DNA of 64,000 nt, from contig OX375873.1 of assembly GCA_947359465.1 (NCBI GenBank), forward strand, positions 39,466,437-39,530,436, given 5' to 3'. The notes beneath the pieces are model-generated. The model was not told where the DNA came from, searched no databases, and saw only the letters and a list, made by a program, of their open reading frames with translations. Origin of the DNA: Metellina segmentata (lineage: Eukaryota > Arthropoda > Arachnida > Araneae > Tetragnathidae). Position numbers and translations under genes: made by a program. Positions 22,817 to 34,224 of this stretch are shown here, piece after piece; within the stretch, counting starts at the first letter, position 1; the number at the start of each line of letters is the position of its first letter.

Positions 22817-23465
22817 TATATATATAATTCTCTTACGTGGCACGCAAAAAAGATGTTATTTGTAATCGCGTTTTGGCAACATTGTATGATTGTTTGTTTA
22901 TCACGAAGCCTCGCGCTTCCATTGAATTTATAGCGTTATCGGATGAAATTTTATTGAAAAAAAAATGTTAGTCGAGCTGTTGCAGTTAATAATAGAAATC
23001 AAAGGAAGCGTAGGATCTTTTCAGGGCTATTTGAAAAAAAAGGTCCTTTTCAGTGCCAACAATTATAGTTCAACAAGACGCTTGCACTACAACTTTCGAC
23101 AACAAACTCAATAAAAAGGCGTGGGTGGCTCGAGTGCAGGGGTAAATGTACACACAAACAACATGCTGGGTATTCAATTTCCAAATCAGCGCTCACATTT
23201 CGAGCCAAATTTGCTCAAAGTATTCATTTGAATTCTGATTCCATAGGTACTGTATATATATTTTCTGAAAAACAGTAAAAAAAATTTAGATTTGAAAAAT
23301 ATTTTTTTGGAATATCATATTTTGTAAACATTCTCTTATGCTAGGACACATGTCTTCATTGATGCGAGTGAAGCGAGCATATGTTCGCGCAGCGAACCAA
23401 TGAGGATTGCGAAGCAATCCTCCGGGGGTTGGCGAGCGTTAGCGAGCAGGGGGTGGGCCCCCTAG
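22817..23465 (+). mobile_element. Non-autonomous Helitron, tandem copy 2
   Basis: It is nearly identical to copy 1 and abuts it head to tail: the CTAG of copy 1 is followed at once by TATATATATAATTCTCTTAC. It ends with the hairpin GGGGGTGGGCCCCC and CTAG, then the host repeat resumes. It lacks the extra TCTATATC found at the start of copy 1. Confidence 0.92.
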
Positions 23466-23520
23466 TATTAAGAAATACTATTACAACAAACAGCACGGAG
23501 AAGCTAAAACATTTAAAATT
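23466..23520 (+). repeat. Dispersed repeat, right part of Helitron-split copy
   Basis: This is the continuation of the copy at 21930-22149, matching 10811-10855. Confidence 0.8.
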
Positions 23521-24305
23521 ATGATGAGATTTCCTCTGAATTTTAACAATATGTTGTGCTAAAATATTTCCTTTTTTATGTGTAAATGAGATGTTTTGTT
23601 CTTGACCTTTTTTAAAACATTTGTTTTTATTTACACTATATTTGTTATTATTTACACTATATCTGAGCCGAATATTTGTGGAACGTTTTCTAAAGCTTAA
23701 GTTCTGGGGTCGGCTTATATACGGATCCGCTTATCTCGTCTTCGAGGGTAAGGGAGCTGGTGGAGGAGTACCCTAGCAAACTAAATAATAACTAAATTCT
23801 ACACTAACAAAAAAAAAGGAGATGAAATGTGCTTAAAACAATGACATTAATAGATATCAACAATAGATCCTTCACTGCAAAATGTTCTAATGGCCTACTA
23901 TTAAATATTTTCATTCGTACTAGACGGTAATATTAGTTTGATCTCAAATCGTAGAATGGAAACCTACTGAAATCCTCCTGATATCTTCTGAAAAGGAGGA
24001 CGAAGTTAGAGTTGTAATTATTTTTGGGGCTTCTTAATTTATGGATTTATCGATGGGAGTTTAATTTCAATTTGTTAAATAGTCAGTCATTTAATTTTCT
24101 ACAATGACTGAACAGATCTTAAGAACGATAAAATGCTCCATTTTTAATATTTATCACTTAAATAAATATATATTATATAAATCTTATATTCCTAATTTCC
24201 TTTCTATCTAAAGATCTAACGTCTATCTCATTAGCGTGTGAAGGACAGTACAACTTTGTCAACAAAAAATAGCTTTATAGTGTATATTAGTGGAAGTGCT
24301 ATACA
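23521..24305. other. AT-rich stretch without gene
   Basis: No protein motif, terminal repeat or tandem array is visible. All frames are closed by stop codons. Confidence 0.5.
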
Positions 24306-27300
24306 TCTCTACTATTATAAAGTAAAGTTTTTGTGTGTGTGTATGTTCGTGAAATGGTTCCCCTGACGAATTTATGGCATTCACACTAATGAAATTTGGC
24401 ACACATGTAGTACGAATTTTTTTAGCAATTTTATAGACAGCCCGATTCTTAAAATTTGATCTAGAAAATATTAAAATTAATTTAATGCGATGTTTAATTA
24501 TTATTCCCTTTCCTCCGAATGGCAACAGTCATGATCGGTATTGAATGAATCCGTGTTTTCTGCGCGTGTGTAGCCGCCCTATTACTGGATATCCTTTTTG
24601 AAATTTTTTGCAAGCATATTAACTTTTAGTTAGTGTCAACTTTTATGTTTAAATTTTTTTACTGTGCTTACTTCATTTTTGCTACTGGATAACGGTTGTG
24701 TAATACGTTTGTTATTGTTTTTTTTGTAGACTATCGTAGTTTGGAATTTGATTTTTGAAGTATATTCACTTTTAGTATTACTGAATATACGTTATGAAAT
24801 GTATTGCATTTTTAAAAGTATATTAACTTTTAGTTAGAGTTAAGTTTTAATCTTTTATATTTGTATGTTTTTATTGTGCTTACTTAATTTTTCGAACTGG
24901 ATAACGGTTGTGCAATACGTTTGTTATTGTTTGTTTTTTAGAATACGATAGTTTGGATTTTGATTTTTTAAGCATATTCACTTTTAGTTTGGATTACTTG
25001 GATATTTTTTTTCAAAGTCTAGCGATATTTTTTTAAAAATCTTTTGTGCAATTTATGGTTTGTTTCATTTATGCAATCTTTTGTTTGTTTCTGTATAGTA
25101 CTTCGGTTTTTATACAGAACATTTTTATCATTTTTGTTTTGATGTCATATGGAAAGAAAAGCGATATTTAATGTACAACTTTAAAAAATTAATTTATTAT
25201 TATATTTTTGTTTTATTTGGTATCCTAAAAATGTCCACAGTATTAACTGCACTCACGCCAATCTTGGATTTCTATCATTTATGCAGACTAAGAACATTTC
25301 TTCTATGTAGCTCTATGCTCACAGGATCATGATATAATTTTCGAATTTCAACATTTTACTGAGAAGCAAACACATGTTCCATCAATTTATTGTCGCCATG
25401 TAATCCGAGATTCAATCGGAGAAGGTGTTGTAGATACGACTGAATCAGATCACTCAGAATGGAACAGTATGCACATTTGAGAGATGCGTTGATGAAGGAT
25501 GGAAATGTTGCAAAATAAAAACACACAGAAATTGCTAAACTTCCAAAAAGATATCAAAACCAAAAGTTCAAGGTGATACTTTTGTACATTTTTATGTTGC
25601 ATAAATTATCAAATTTAAGTATTGCTATTCTTAATTATTCGTATTCTTTCCTAAACACACTCAAACACAGACACAAACAAAAAATTGCACAAAATAATAA
25701 CTAAATTATGGCATTTCGCTAAAACGGCCTCTTTTAATTTACGCCCCACAATGTTTTGTTATATGACCAAAACAAATGCTATTTTTATGCTTTTGTTTAG
25801 TATCAGCTTCTCCCTTTAGGCGACACTGCTACATTTTGCCTCACGAAAATATCAGTAATGTTTGCATAACATTGACATAATCTTACTGCGTTGTCGCTAT
25901 AGTGTACTTAGACCAACATCGACTTTATACAAAGCCCACGTCACAACTCAAAATCCTATCGCGAGGCTACTTTTACACGCTACGATACAAACTGAAGTCG
26001 GTTCAGACTAATAGGTGTAGTTAAACATAAGTAACTTTTTCATATTCGTCTTACAATACACTCTACAGAAATAAGGAAATATTAAAATGTACTACGAAAC
26101 GGCCAATCACGGTTTTGTTTTTAGAAATATGCTACAAATGCAGTCTTGGATTTAAACATTATTTTATTAATGACACCAATGCTCTGACCCTTCACAATGC
26201 TGGCTTCTTATATCACTGCCTTTTTTGCATATTGGGGGCTGTAAATTAAAAAAATACTGTTATTACGAAATGATGTTATTTTGTTCATCTTTTATGCTAT
26301 TTTTGTTTGTTTCTGTGTTTGGGTGTCTTTTGGAAAGCATAGCAATATTTAATTATGTTCATTTATGTAACGTATAAATTTACAAAAGCATATACTTTAA
26401 CTTTTGGTTTTTATATCTTTTTGGAAGCTAAGCAATTTTTGTGGAGTTTACGTATAGCAACGTTTCCACCTTTCATCAAAGCATCTCACAAATGTGCATA
26501 ATGTGCTCTCCGAGTCCCTCGGATTCAACGATATTCAAAACAAAAGTTTATACTTTTGTAAATTTATGTTGCCTAACTTATCATAATTAAATATTGCTAT
26601 GTTTTCCAAAAGTCACCCAAACACAGAAACAAACAAAAAATTGCCTAACAGAGCAACAAAACTATGGCATTTCGTTATAACTGCCTTTTTTTTTTATTCA
26701 TGACCCACAATATTTCGTTATATGGCCAAAAAAAACCCGCTGTTTTTATGTTTCTGTTTAATTTCCAGAAGCCAATCTTAATTTCAGAGGCTGCAATTTG
26801 CTGCACAGTAAGATGGAAGTATTCAAATGTGTTAGGTAACAGCCAATCACGGTTTCGTTTTTAGAAATATGCAAAAAAATTTAGTCTTCGATTTAAACAT
26901 CATTTTGCCAATGCTGGCTTCTTATGACTACCTTTTTTGCATATTGGGGGCTGTAAATAAAAAAAAAATGTTATTGCGAAATGGCTGTTATTTTGTTGAT
27001 CTTTAATGCTATTTATATTTTGTTTCTGTGTTTGGGTGTCTTTTGGAAAGCATAGCAATACTTAATTTTAATAATTTATGCAACACATAAATTTACAAAA
27101 GCATAAACTTTTACTTTTTATATCTTTTTGGAAGTTTAGTGATTTCTGTGTACTTCAGTTTTTTTTATCGCAGCATTTCCACCGTTCATCAACGCATCTC
27201 TCGAATGTGCATACTGTTCCACTCTGAGTGATCTCATTCAGTCGTATGTACAACACCTTCTCCGATTCAATGTCGGAATACATAGCGACAATAAATTGAT

Positions 27301-27838
27301 GAAACAGGTCTCAGCTTTTGAAAAAGATATCCAAATAATCCAAACAAAAAGTTTATATGCTTTAAAAATGATAATCCAAACTATCGTACTCTAAAACAGA
27401 AGCAATAACAAATAACATATTGCACAACTGTCATCCAGTTCCAAAAATGGAGGAAACACAAAAAAATATATACTTATATTATACATTATGATAATCCAAA
27501 CTAAAAGTTTACGCTAACTAGTTAATATGCTTTTAAAAAAGCAATACATTTTTATAAAGTATATCCATTAATGGGGCAGCTACATATGCACTGTAAATAC
27601 GTATTTAGTCAATACCAATTGAACATTTGCTATTCGGAGGAACACAATATTAATTAAATATCTCATTACATTACTTTTAAAATTTTCTGGATTAAATTTT
27701 AAAATTTGTGGTGGACTATAAAATTGTAAAATATTCACACTACCTATGTGCCAAATTTCATTATTGGAAGTACTATAGATTCGTCAGGACACGCCGAACA
27801 GACAACACACGTAGTACTTCATTTTATAATTGTCTACA
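24306..27838. repeat. 3.5-kb fold-back cluster of inverted and direct repeats
   Basis: The right boundary, read on the minus strand from 27838, repeats the left boundary from 24306 block by block: ACAATTATAAAATGAAGT, CCTGACGAATC, GAAATTTGGCACA, TTCCTCCGAATRGCAA. Inner blocks such as GTTTGGGTGTCTTTTGGAAAG (26320 and 27030, inverted at 25640) and TTGCATATTGGGGGCTGTAA (26227 and 26938) recur in both orientations. There is no open frame. Confidence 0.75.
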
Positions 27839-28505
27839 GTTGGCAAAAGTTAAGCATATCGTGGAAAATGTTAATTTCTGGAAGCTAATCTAAATTTGAT
27901 AGGCTGCAATTTGCTGCAGAGTTAGATAGAACTATGCAAATGTGTTATGTAACAGCCAATCACAGTTTCGTGTCGACAAATATAAAAAAGGCAGTCCTAT
28001 AAGAAGCCAGCATTGTGAAGGGTTAGAGGAGTTGTATGTAAGTGCTGTAAAAAGTGTTTGCAACTTTTGTAGGATTAGTTTTCAAGACGGGCGTGTTTCT
28101 GTCACTTCCACAACACATATAGCAAGCGCTGCCGTTTTGTGGGATGCCTTAAAGTTTGGCAATCAATCACTCATGTTGCTCTTTTCTTTGCCGTTCATTC
28201 CGTCATTTCATCATTATGCTAACAGAAACTGCTGTCAAAACACCTGTGGCCCACACCCAAAAGGTTACAACCCCTGCGGTTCATCGATATATTGCTGTTG
28301 TAGCAAAGCACTCATCATGCATGGCTCTGCCAAAGGACAGATCTTTCCCAAATAAATAAATATGTCAATGTCATCATAAAGCAAGTCTTGCGAGAATTAC
28401 CCCATAGTTTTTAAATTTACAAATCTATAGACATTACGCATAACAGAAATGAGTCCTTAAAACACACAACACAGTTTTTTTACACATTGGAACCATCTAG
28501 AGTAC

Positions 28506-28828
28506 TCTCGCACATATTGGAGCACTGATTATACTTCTCACGAATCTGAATCCACCTTCACTATGCAATGGCACAACACTCTGTCAAGAAACTCTTGCCA
28601 AATATTATTCAAGCCGCCATCGTCACTACACATGCTGCAAGTTTAAACATATTCATTCCTAGAATACCAATCATCACTTCTGATATCCCATTCCAATTTA
28701 AAAAACTTCAATTCCCAGTTCATTTAAGTTTCACTGTCAGCATCAACAAGGCACAATCACTTAAAGTCATACGACTCGGTCTCATTAAACCGTGTTTCTC
28801 CCACGGTCAAGTGTTCAACAGAATTTAA
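28506..28828 (+). pseudogene. Helitron Pif1-type helicase fragment, copy 1
   Basis: One frame gives HIGALIILLTNLNPPSLCNG. After a shift near 28575 the next gives VKKLLPNIIQAAIV, IFIPRIPIITSDIPFQFKKL, QFPVHLSFTVSINKAQSLKV and PCFSHGQVF. These are the C-terminal blocks of eukaryotic Helitron helicases (NLNPPKLCNGT, FIPRIPL, RLQFPV, INKSQGQSL, CFSHGQLYVACSRV). The SINKAQS-LKV site lacks a GQ pair, and the frame ends before the usual Ser-Arg motif. It is inactive. Confidence 0.9.
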
Positions 28829-29012
28829 TACCTTTTTAATTTTTATAAATAGATATCACTTCAATTTCTTGCCACATATGGTTATTTTAATAAGTGTACA
28901 TGTATACTATCTCGGGGAAAAATAATCAAGTATAAAATGCTGATTTTTATAATTTGTTTTCCTTTCCCACATGGCACAGAATTTTTTTACACATTGGAAC
29001 CATCTGGAGTAC

Positions 29013-29336
29013 TCTCGCACATATTGGAGCACTGATTATACTTCTCACGAATTTGAATCCACCTTCACTATGCAATGGCACAACACTCTGTCAAGAAACT
29101 CATGCCAAATATTATTCAAGCCACCATCGTCACTACACATGCTGCAAGTTTAAACATATTCATTCCTAGAATACCAATCATCACTTCTGATATCCCCCCC
29201 ATTCCAATTTAATAAACTTCAATTCCCAGTTCATTTAAGTCTCACTGTCAGCATCAGCAAGGCACAATCACTTAAAGTCATACGACTCGGTCTCATTAAA
29301 CCGTGTTTCTCCCACGGTCAAGTGTTCAACAGAATT
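29013..29336 (+). pseudogene. Helitron Pif1-type helicase fragment, copy 2
   Basis: This is the tandem duplicate of 28506-28828 with the same blocks. It has an additional C-run insertion near 29200 and a stop just after it (TTTAATAAAC), so it is more broken than copy 1. Confidence 0.9.
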
Positions 29337-29491
29337 TAATACCTTTTTACTTTTTATAAATAGATATCACTTCAATTTCTTGCCACATATGGTTATTTTA
29401 ATAAGTGTACATGTATACTATCACGGGGAAAAATAATCAAGTATAAAATGCTAATTTTTATAATTTGTTTTCCTTTCCCACATGGCACAGA

Positions 29492-30037
29492 CTTATTTCA
29501 TTTCATTTAATTGTTTCTAAAGTTGCATTTCACATCTACAAATATTGCTAATTTTAAAAATTCAGATAAGGAATAAAATAATTCACTTTGTACTCAAAAT
29601 AAAAATAAATTACTTTTTATTTTGGTCTATTAATCTATTTTATTCAAAATTACCTCAACTTACAAAAATATTTCTAATTTTTCTGTCTTCCTATTATTTA
29701 AGTAATTTGGGGTTAAAATATACTGTATTGCCCAAATCAACAGATTTCATTGTTGTGTTAAAAATAAGATACACCACACATTCAAGTTGTAAAATTTAAA
29801 AAAGAAGAGATTCATTTTTTCGGTTTTCAGTACAAAAGCGTGTTTTCTCTCTCCCTTCAATTTTCTCAACTGCCTTTTCCAAAAACTTAAATCTCTTAAT
29901 TCTTAGAAAATACAATTTTTGGCATTGCAGTAAAATGTGTAAAATATGCATGTGTATAAGACGGATTTTAAAATAATACAACAATCAACAGAAATTCTAC
30001 ATGTTTTTATTAAAAATTTCAGCGAATTTGAAATCTG
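29492..30037. other. AT-rich stretch without gene
   Basis: No motif or repeat was recognised; very AT-rich. Confidence 0.45.
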
Positions 30038-30370
30038 AGGAAATTTTTAATTAACATCACACAAAATCAACACAATTGGCTATTAACGAGGGTATGGAAT
30101 TAATTCCCTAATTGAGAGATCCGAGGTAATTTTTAATTAACCTCGTACTATAGCAACTCAACGGGCTCTTAACTGCGGTCCGAGATCAATCGCCTAAGGA
30201 AAGTATCCGAGAAAATTGGGTAATTTTTAATTAACGTTCTCAAGCACTACAACTACCTATTAACTAGGGTCGAAGTTTTATCCAATAAGGCAAATATACG
30301 TGTACAACCACGGTCAAATTACAACATAACACCTCAGCTGGCACCCCACCCTCCAAGAAATTGTCATGTC
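30038..30370 (-). repeat. SINE family II remnant with tandemly repeated tail unit
   Basis: Three successive units of about 90 bp each begin AATTTTTAATTAAC (about 30045, 30131 and 30219) and follow the SINE tail order: CAACTCAACGGGCT, GATCAAT, CCTAAGG. The last unit joins the SINE core (ACCTCAGCTGGCACCCCACC at 30331). Other SINE copies in the window have this unit once. Confidence 0.7.
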
Positions 30371-30429
30371 ACACCACTTGGATCTCTTCGCAATTCCAAT
30401 TTCACAATAACGAGGCCATCACGGCGTTA

Positions 30430-30566
30430 TCCGTGGTTTTGGTTTGCGAAGCAAACCAAATGGGAATGCGTAGCAAACACCGGTGGTTTACAAACGTTTA
30501 CAATGGACACACCTAACCCCACAAAGTACAGCACGGGCAACGCCGTGCTAGCCACGCAGTGGCTAG
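30430..30566 (+). mobile_element. Helitron-like 3' end
   Basis: GGTTTGCGAAGCAAACC, AATGCGTAGCAAACACC, CACACCTAACCCCAC, GGGCAACGCCGTG and then the hairpin CTAGCCACGCAGTGGCTAG followed by TACT. A diverged relative lies at 1450-1610. The hairpin overlaps the CTAG end, which is unusual, so the class is probable but not certain. Confidence 0.55.
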
Positions 30567-30990
30567 TACTACTATATTGTAAGTTAATTTTGGAGTGGTA
30601 GTTAAGATCATCACAACTTCAATCAGTAATTGTAGTCTGAAGTAGGCTTGAACGTATAGATTTCGTCCTTCGCTGTAGCCCTCTTTCTAATTAACTTGAC
30701 CTTTCTGGTAACACGTGATCGTAGACGGATAAACTAAACGAGCTAATAGATTGCGAACATATTTATCAGTTTATATTACACACTACATGGCCGCATTAGA
30801 CAGTTTCCTAGGGGCCCAAAATTTAAGATCCCCGTTGAATTTTAAACTTTGATAGTAAGTTTAAATTTTTTTAGAAATTGACTACCCATTTTCTAAGAAC
30901 AATTATCTAAAAAAATCTAATTGTATTTTTGCGAATAGAAATGAATGTTCACGCTCTTGTAATTGAAAACAATTATTTTGTTTTATTGTT

Positions 30991-31277
30991 TTAGACAAAG
31001 AGCCTCAATCTTATATTCCTCTTTAAGGAAAAACTACTACTTTAATAGGGTAATAGATAAATGGAACGAGTTGCCAGAAAATATAGTTAATTCAAAGGGA
31101 GTGTACGAATTTAAGATACAATTGGATAGTCAGTAGGAATTCGGGAATTCATAAACAAAGGACCAGTCTTGTTGGGCTTGGGCCTGTAGCTGGTCGTCTA
31201 TATTTGTGTTTGTATATCATCCGCATCCATGTTAATTTTCTGTTTTTCAGTAGCTGTTCTCATAAAATAAAATAAAT
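30991..31277 (+). pseudogene. Non-LTR retrotransposon (LINE) ORF2 C-terminus and 3' UTR
   Basis: The frame reads RASILYSSLRKNYYFNRVID, then KWNELPENIVNSKGVYEFKI, then QLDSQ and a stop at 31134-31136. The F-x-N-R-V-x-x-W-N-x-L-P pattern is typical of the extreme C-terminus of many LINE reverse transcriptase proteins. About 140 bases of 3' sequence follow and end in an AAAATAAAATAAA tail, as in a 5'-truncated LINE insertion. Nothing of the reverse transcriptase core is present. Confidence 0.75.
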
Positions 31278-31279
31278 TT

Positions 31280-31737
31280 GGAACTTTTTTACTCCATTAA
31301 CATTTACTATCCAGGGTGTTGCGAAACTTTCTGTACAAATTTTAGAAGTCGGGAGCACAAAACTAAATCGTATCACATGGGATGTCTGTAAGCACCACAC
31401 AGATAGGCTAGAGGGTAGACTAATGTACAGGAATAAAATACGACAAATATGTGAGCAACATTTTTACTTAGTCTAACTTAACAGTTTTTTAGATTATTGG
31501 CTGAACACGATGGTCTGGACAAACATTTGCATCGTTTTGGCATCTATAGTAGCCGAAAAATGCCCTGTGCAGAAAAATAAATGACTGACAGAGACTTTGA
31601 CCACCTTTTGGAATGTTCGGAGTTAACGAAGAAGGGCGTTCATGAACTCTGTTGGAAAGCTGTAGAACTTTTGAAGCTGAAATCAATATATTTGTTCTAT
31701 GCTCTAGTTTCATGCGATACGTTGAGTACACGGGGAT
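31280..31737. other. Unassigned stretch
   Basis: I see no gene or element here. The last 30 bases contain a partial unit of the following minisatellite. Confidence 0.4.
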
Positions 31738-32176
31738 GCATTTGTCTAATGTAGGGTACTTTGGGGAATGTAGATGTATTTGTCTAATGTAGGTTACATT
31801 CGAGAAGGTAGATGCTTTGTCTATTGTAGGGTACGTATGGGAATGTAGATGTATTTGTCTAATGTAGGTTACATTCGAGAAGGTAGATGCATTTGTCTAT
31901 TGTAGGGTACGTATGGGATTGTAGATGTATTTGTATAATGTAGCCTAGGTTGGAGAATGAAGCTGCATTTGTCTTATGTGGGGTACGTTGGAGAACGTAG
32001 ATGCATTTGTTTAACGTAGGGTGCGTTGGGGAATGTAGATGTATTTGTCTAATGTAGGGTACGTTAGGGAATGTAGATGTATTTGTCTAATGTAGGGTAC
32101 GTTGGGGAATGTTAATGTATTTGTATAATGTAGGCTGCGTTGGAGAAAGTAGGTGCATTTGTCTAACGTAGGGTAC
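31738..32176 (+). repeat. 38-bp minisatellite, left part
   Basis: About 11.5 units of 38 bp, consensus GCATTTGTCTAATGTAGGGT plus ACGTTGGGGAATGTAGAT. The first five units alternate between two variants (GGGTACGTATGGGAATG and GGTTACATTCGAGAAGG), which forms a 76-bp higher-order unit. The array is split at 32176 by an LTR element and resumes at 35854. Confidence 0.95.
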
Positions 32177-32276
32177 TGTTATGTCCAACGACACGATGCT
32201 GCAAAACCAGCCTTCACAATGCGCTAGAAAACCGGCCTCACTATCGATAGTGTCCTTCATGACATCATCAGCATTT
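32177..32276 (+). repeat. 5' LTR remnant
   Basis: About 100 bp aligning with the start of the 3' LTR, including CTCACTATCGATAGTGT and TTCATGAC. The similarity stops near 32276, so the remaining 580 bp of the LTR are deleted or replaced. Confidence 0.8.
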
Positions 32277-32569
32277 TAATTGTCATTCGACAAATTTTTA
32301 CCATGTCACACTTTTCCCCTTCATTACCCCTTCGTAAAATTTACTTTTGAGCTGAAACTGCATATGTAGTCTTATGTCAGACTAGGCATATGCCCTTTTT
32401 TTCAGTATCTAGTGAACTAAATTCTGCATATAATCTTTCATTTACCCACACAATCCTTACTATGTTTGTATTGCGACTTTAGAATACAATTTCTCTCGTG
32501 AAATGTAAATTTGGTTTTTTTTGTTAAGTGATTGGAAATAACCCTTGTTTTGGGAAAATTGATTATTGA

Positions 32570-33010
32570 ACGACCTTTGATCTGAGGAAATTTTTTTGAT
32601 ACCAAATAGTTATTTGAGTTTTACAAATGAAACAAAATGCTTTTGTTTGAAGATCTTATTTTTGATATTCCCAAAGGAAATTAAGTGCTTTCGACTGATT
32701 TTTTTGATTAAATTTCCAAATGAAAGGAGAATCTTTTATTTAATAGTTTTTTATGGTTTCCAAGTGGAACAAAATGATTCTGTGTATTGTTTTGGTTGAA
32801 TTCCAAATTTAAGTTGGTCTTTGCTTAGTGTTTCGAGAAGTTTCTAAGTGGAACAAAATGACCCTGATATTGTTCTGATTGATTTCCAAATTTAAGTTCA
32901 TTTTTGATTGGTGTTTTGAGAGGTTTCCAAGAGAGAAATGCTTATTTTTTGTGTGTTCCAAATGAAAGGGGATAGCCTTTTCTTTCTGATAGGGTTCCAA
33001 ATGGAAGGAA
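32570..33010 (+). repeat. Degenerate tandem repeats inside the LTR element
   Basis: Blocks such as TTTCCAAGTGGAACAAAATGA and TTCCAAATTTAAGTT recur about every 55-75 bases (for example 32755, 32850, 32925 and 32990). There is no lasting open frame. The array may be a degenerated coding repeat or a simple expansion. Confidence 0.6.
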
Positions 33011-33102
33011 TATCTTTTATTTGATGAAATGAATTTTGAGTTGAGAAGAGAACCTCAAATTAATTTGAATAGTTGAGTTTTTTTAAGGGTTTTGTTTAAG
33101 TT

Positions 33103-33106
<4 letters not shown>

Positions 33107-33149
<43 letters not shown>
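33107..33149. repeat. (TA)n microsatellite
   Basis: Uninterrupted TA repeat of about 43 bp. Confidence 0.98.
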
Positions 33150-33150
<1 letters not shown>

Positions 33151-33536
33151 GTTGGTAGACTCTCTGAGCATTCCTCAAGGTCGATAATTATACGTATCAC
33201 TTTTCCATTTAAATGACTGTTCTGCGTATGGCTCTTTTTCTTTGGTGAGATGAGACGTTGTCTCATCATGTGACTTGAGGCATGAAGTGGCATAGTCTGG
33301 CTGCTCATATTGTTTTTGAGTGGTAAGATTCATTTATTGTGTGTGAACTATAATAATTGCTACATAAATTCCCAAAATACAAACTTCACAACACCTCAGT
33401 TTCAATCGATAACCAGTCAAAAAGTTAGTCCTCACATTTAATTAATTTCTGTTTCTTGCGAATTAGTTAGGCAGTCCTCAGGTGAGAGGAAATCAATAAG
33501 ATATGAGATCAAACAGATCTAATCAAGGTTACACAC

Positions 33537-33724
33537 GTTGGGTTGGCGTGGAAGTTTGGAGAGTGGGGTGCCAGCTCAGGTGTTGCTTCGTCATCTGACC
33601 GTGGTTCAAAATTACGAGGTGTTGTCCTCGAATCTTTCCCTTAAGGGACTGATTCCGGACCGTCGTCAATAGCCCGTTGTGTTGCTCTAGTACGACGTTA
33701 ACTAAAAATTACCAAAAAAATTAC
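33537..33724 (+). mobile_element. SINE family II, 5'-truncated, 13-bp target duplication
   Basis: It holds the SINE core (GTGGAAGTTTGGAGAGTGG) and the family II tail (CGTCAATAGCCCGTTGTGTT, GACGTTAACTAAAAATTACC). CAAGGTTACACAC occurs directly before (33524-33536) and after it (33725-33737). The tRNA head is missing. 5' truncation plus a 13-bp duplication fits LINE-driven insertion. Confidence 0.92.
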
Positions 33725-34224
33725 CAAGGTTACACACAACTCAGTAGTTGAATATTTCCGTTTTTCCTTTGTGTTTTTTTTATCTGTGGAAGTTAAATTT
33801 TTATGACCGATAAATTTGTGTGTTCTCACATTTGTATGCTCGTGTTGAATTTTGGTTTTTGAGATCTTTTTGTACAATGTTAAACTGATTTTTTTTCTAA
33901 TTTAGTCGAATTGCCCAACTTTTTTTCTATGATGTGATCTGTAATAACAATGTTGTTTTCAATTTTTCTTTGGTCAATAATTTGGTTTAATGTAGACTTA
34001 CTCTACATCTCATGTTCCTTACGAATTCCACGTTTCAAGCTCTTGCCAAATTACCTATTGTCTGTAATTGTTGGACATATCTCCAAGTGCTATGTGATTA
34101 ATTTTTATGCTTATGTCACCACTTCCTCCTGCTTTAGGTTAATTGTGTAACCATGGACCTTTAGTTCAATTGTTAATTCTTCAAAACCACCTCAGTGTGA
34201 TACGAACGTCAACAACATGATTGT

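Larger units (their letters stand above)
28472..29491 (+). repeat. Recent tandem duplication, about 507-bp unit
   Basis: The unit starting TTTTTTTACACATTGGAACC at 28475 restarts at 28982, and the end CACATGGCACAGA occurs at 28968-28980 and 29479-29491. The copies differ at few positions, including a longer C run in the second. Each unit carries the same Helitron helicase fragment. Confidence 0.93.
24306..30566 (+). mobile_element. Decayed Helitron, candidate full extent 6.3 kb
   Basis: The proposed 5' end is TCTCTACTATTATAAAG at 24306. The proposed 3' end is the hairpin CTAGCCAC-GCA-GTGGCTAG at 30548-30566, with palindromes TTTGCGAAGCAAA and TTTGCTACGCATTC-type blocks before it. Between them, in the same orientation, lie Pif1-type helicase fragments at 28.5-29.3 kb, where a Helitron would have them. 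Rep motifs were not found. The interior is rearranged by an inverted duplication and a tandem duplication, and SINE-derived sequence sits near the 3' end. Joining these two ends into one element is inference. Confidence 0.45.

Noticed and set aside
24306..24360. GT-rich start considered as a plain microsatellite
   Set aside because: The ordered blocks after it recur inverted at 27838 and at 13000, so it belongs to an element.
31738..32176. Regular repeats that could be mistaken for a CRISPR array
   Set aside because: The units are contiguous 38-bp tandem copies without unique spacers, in a eukaryotic context.
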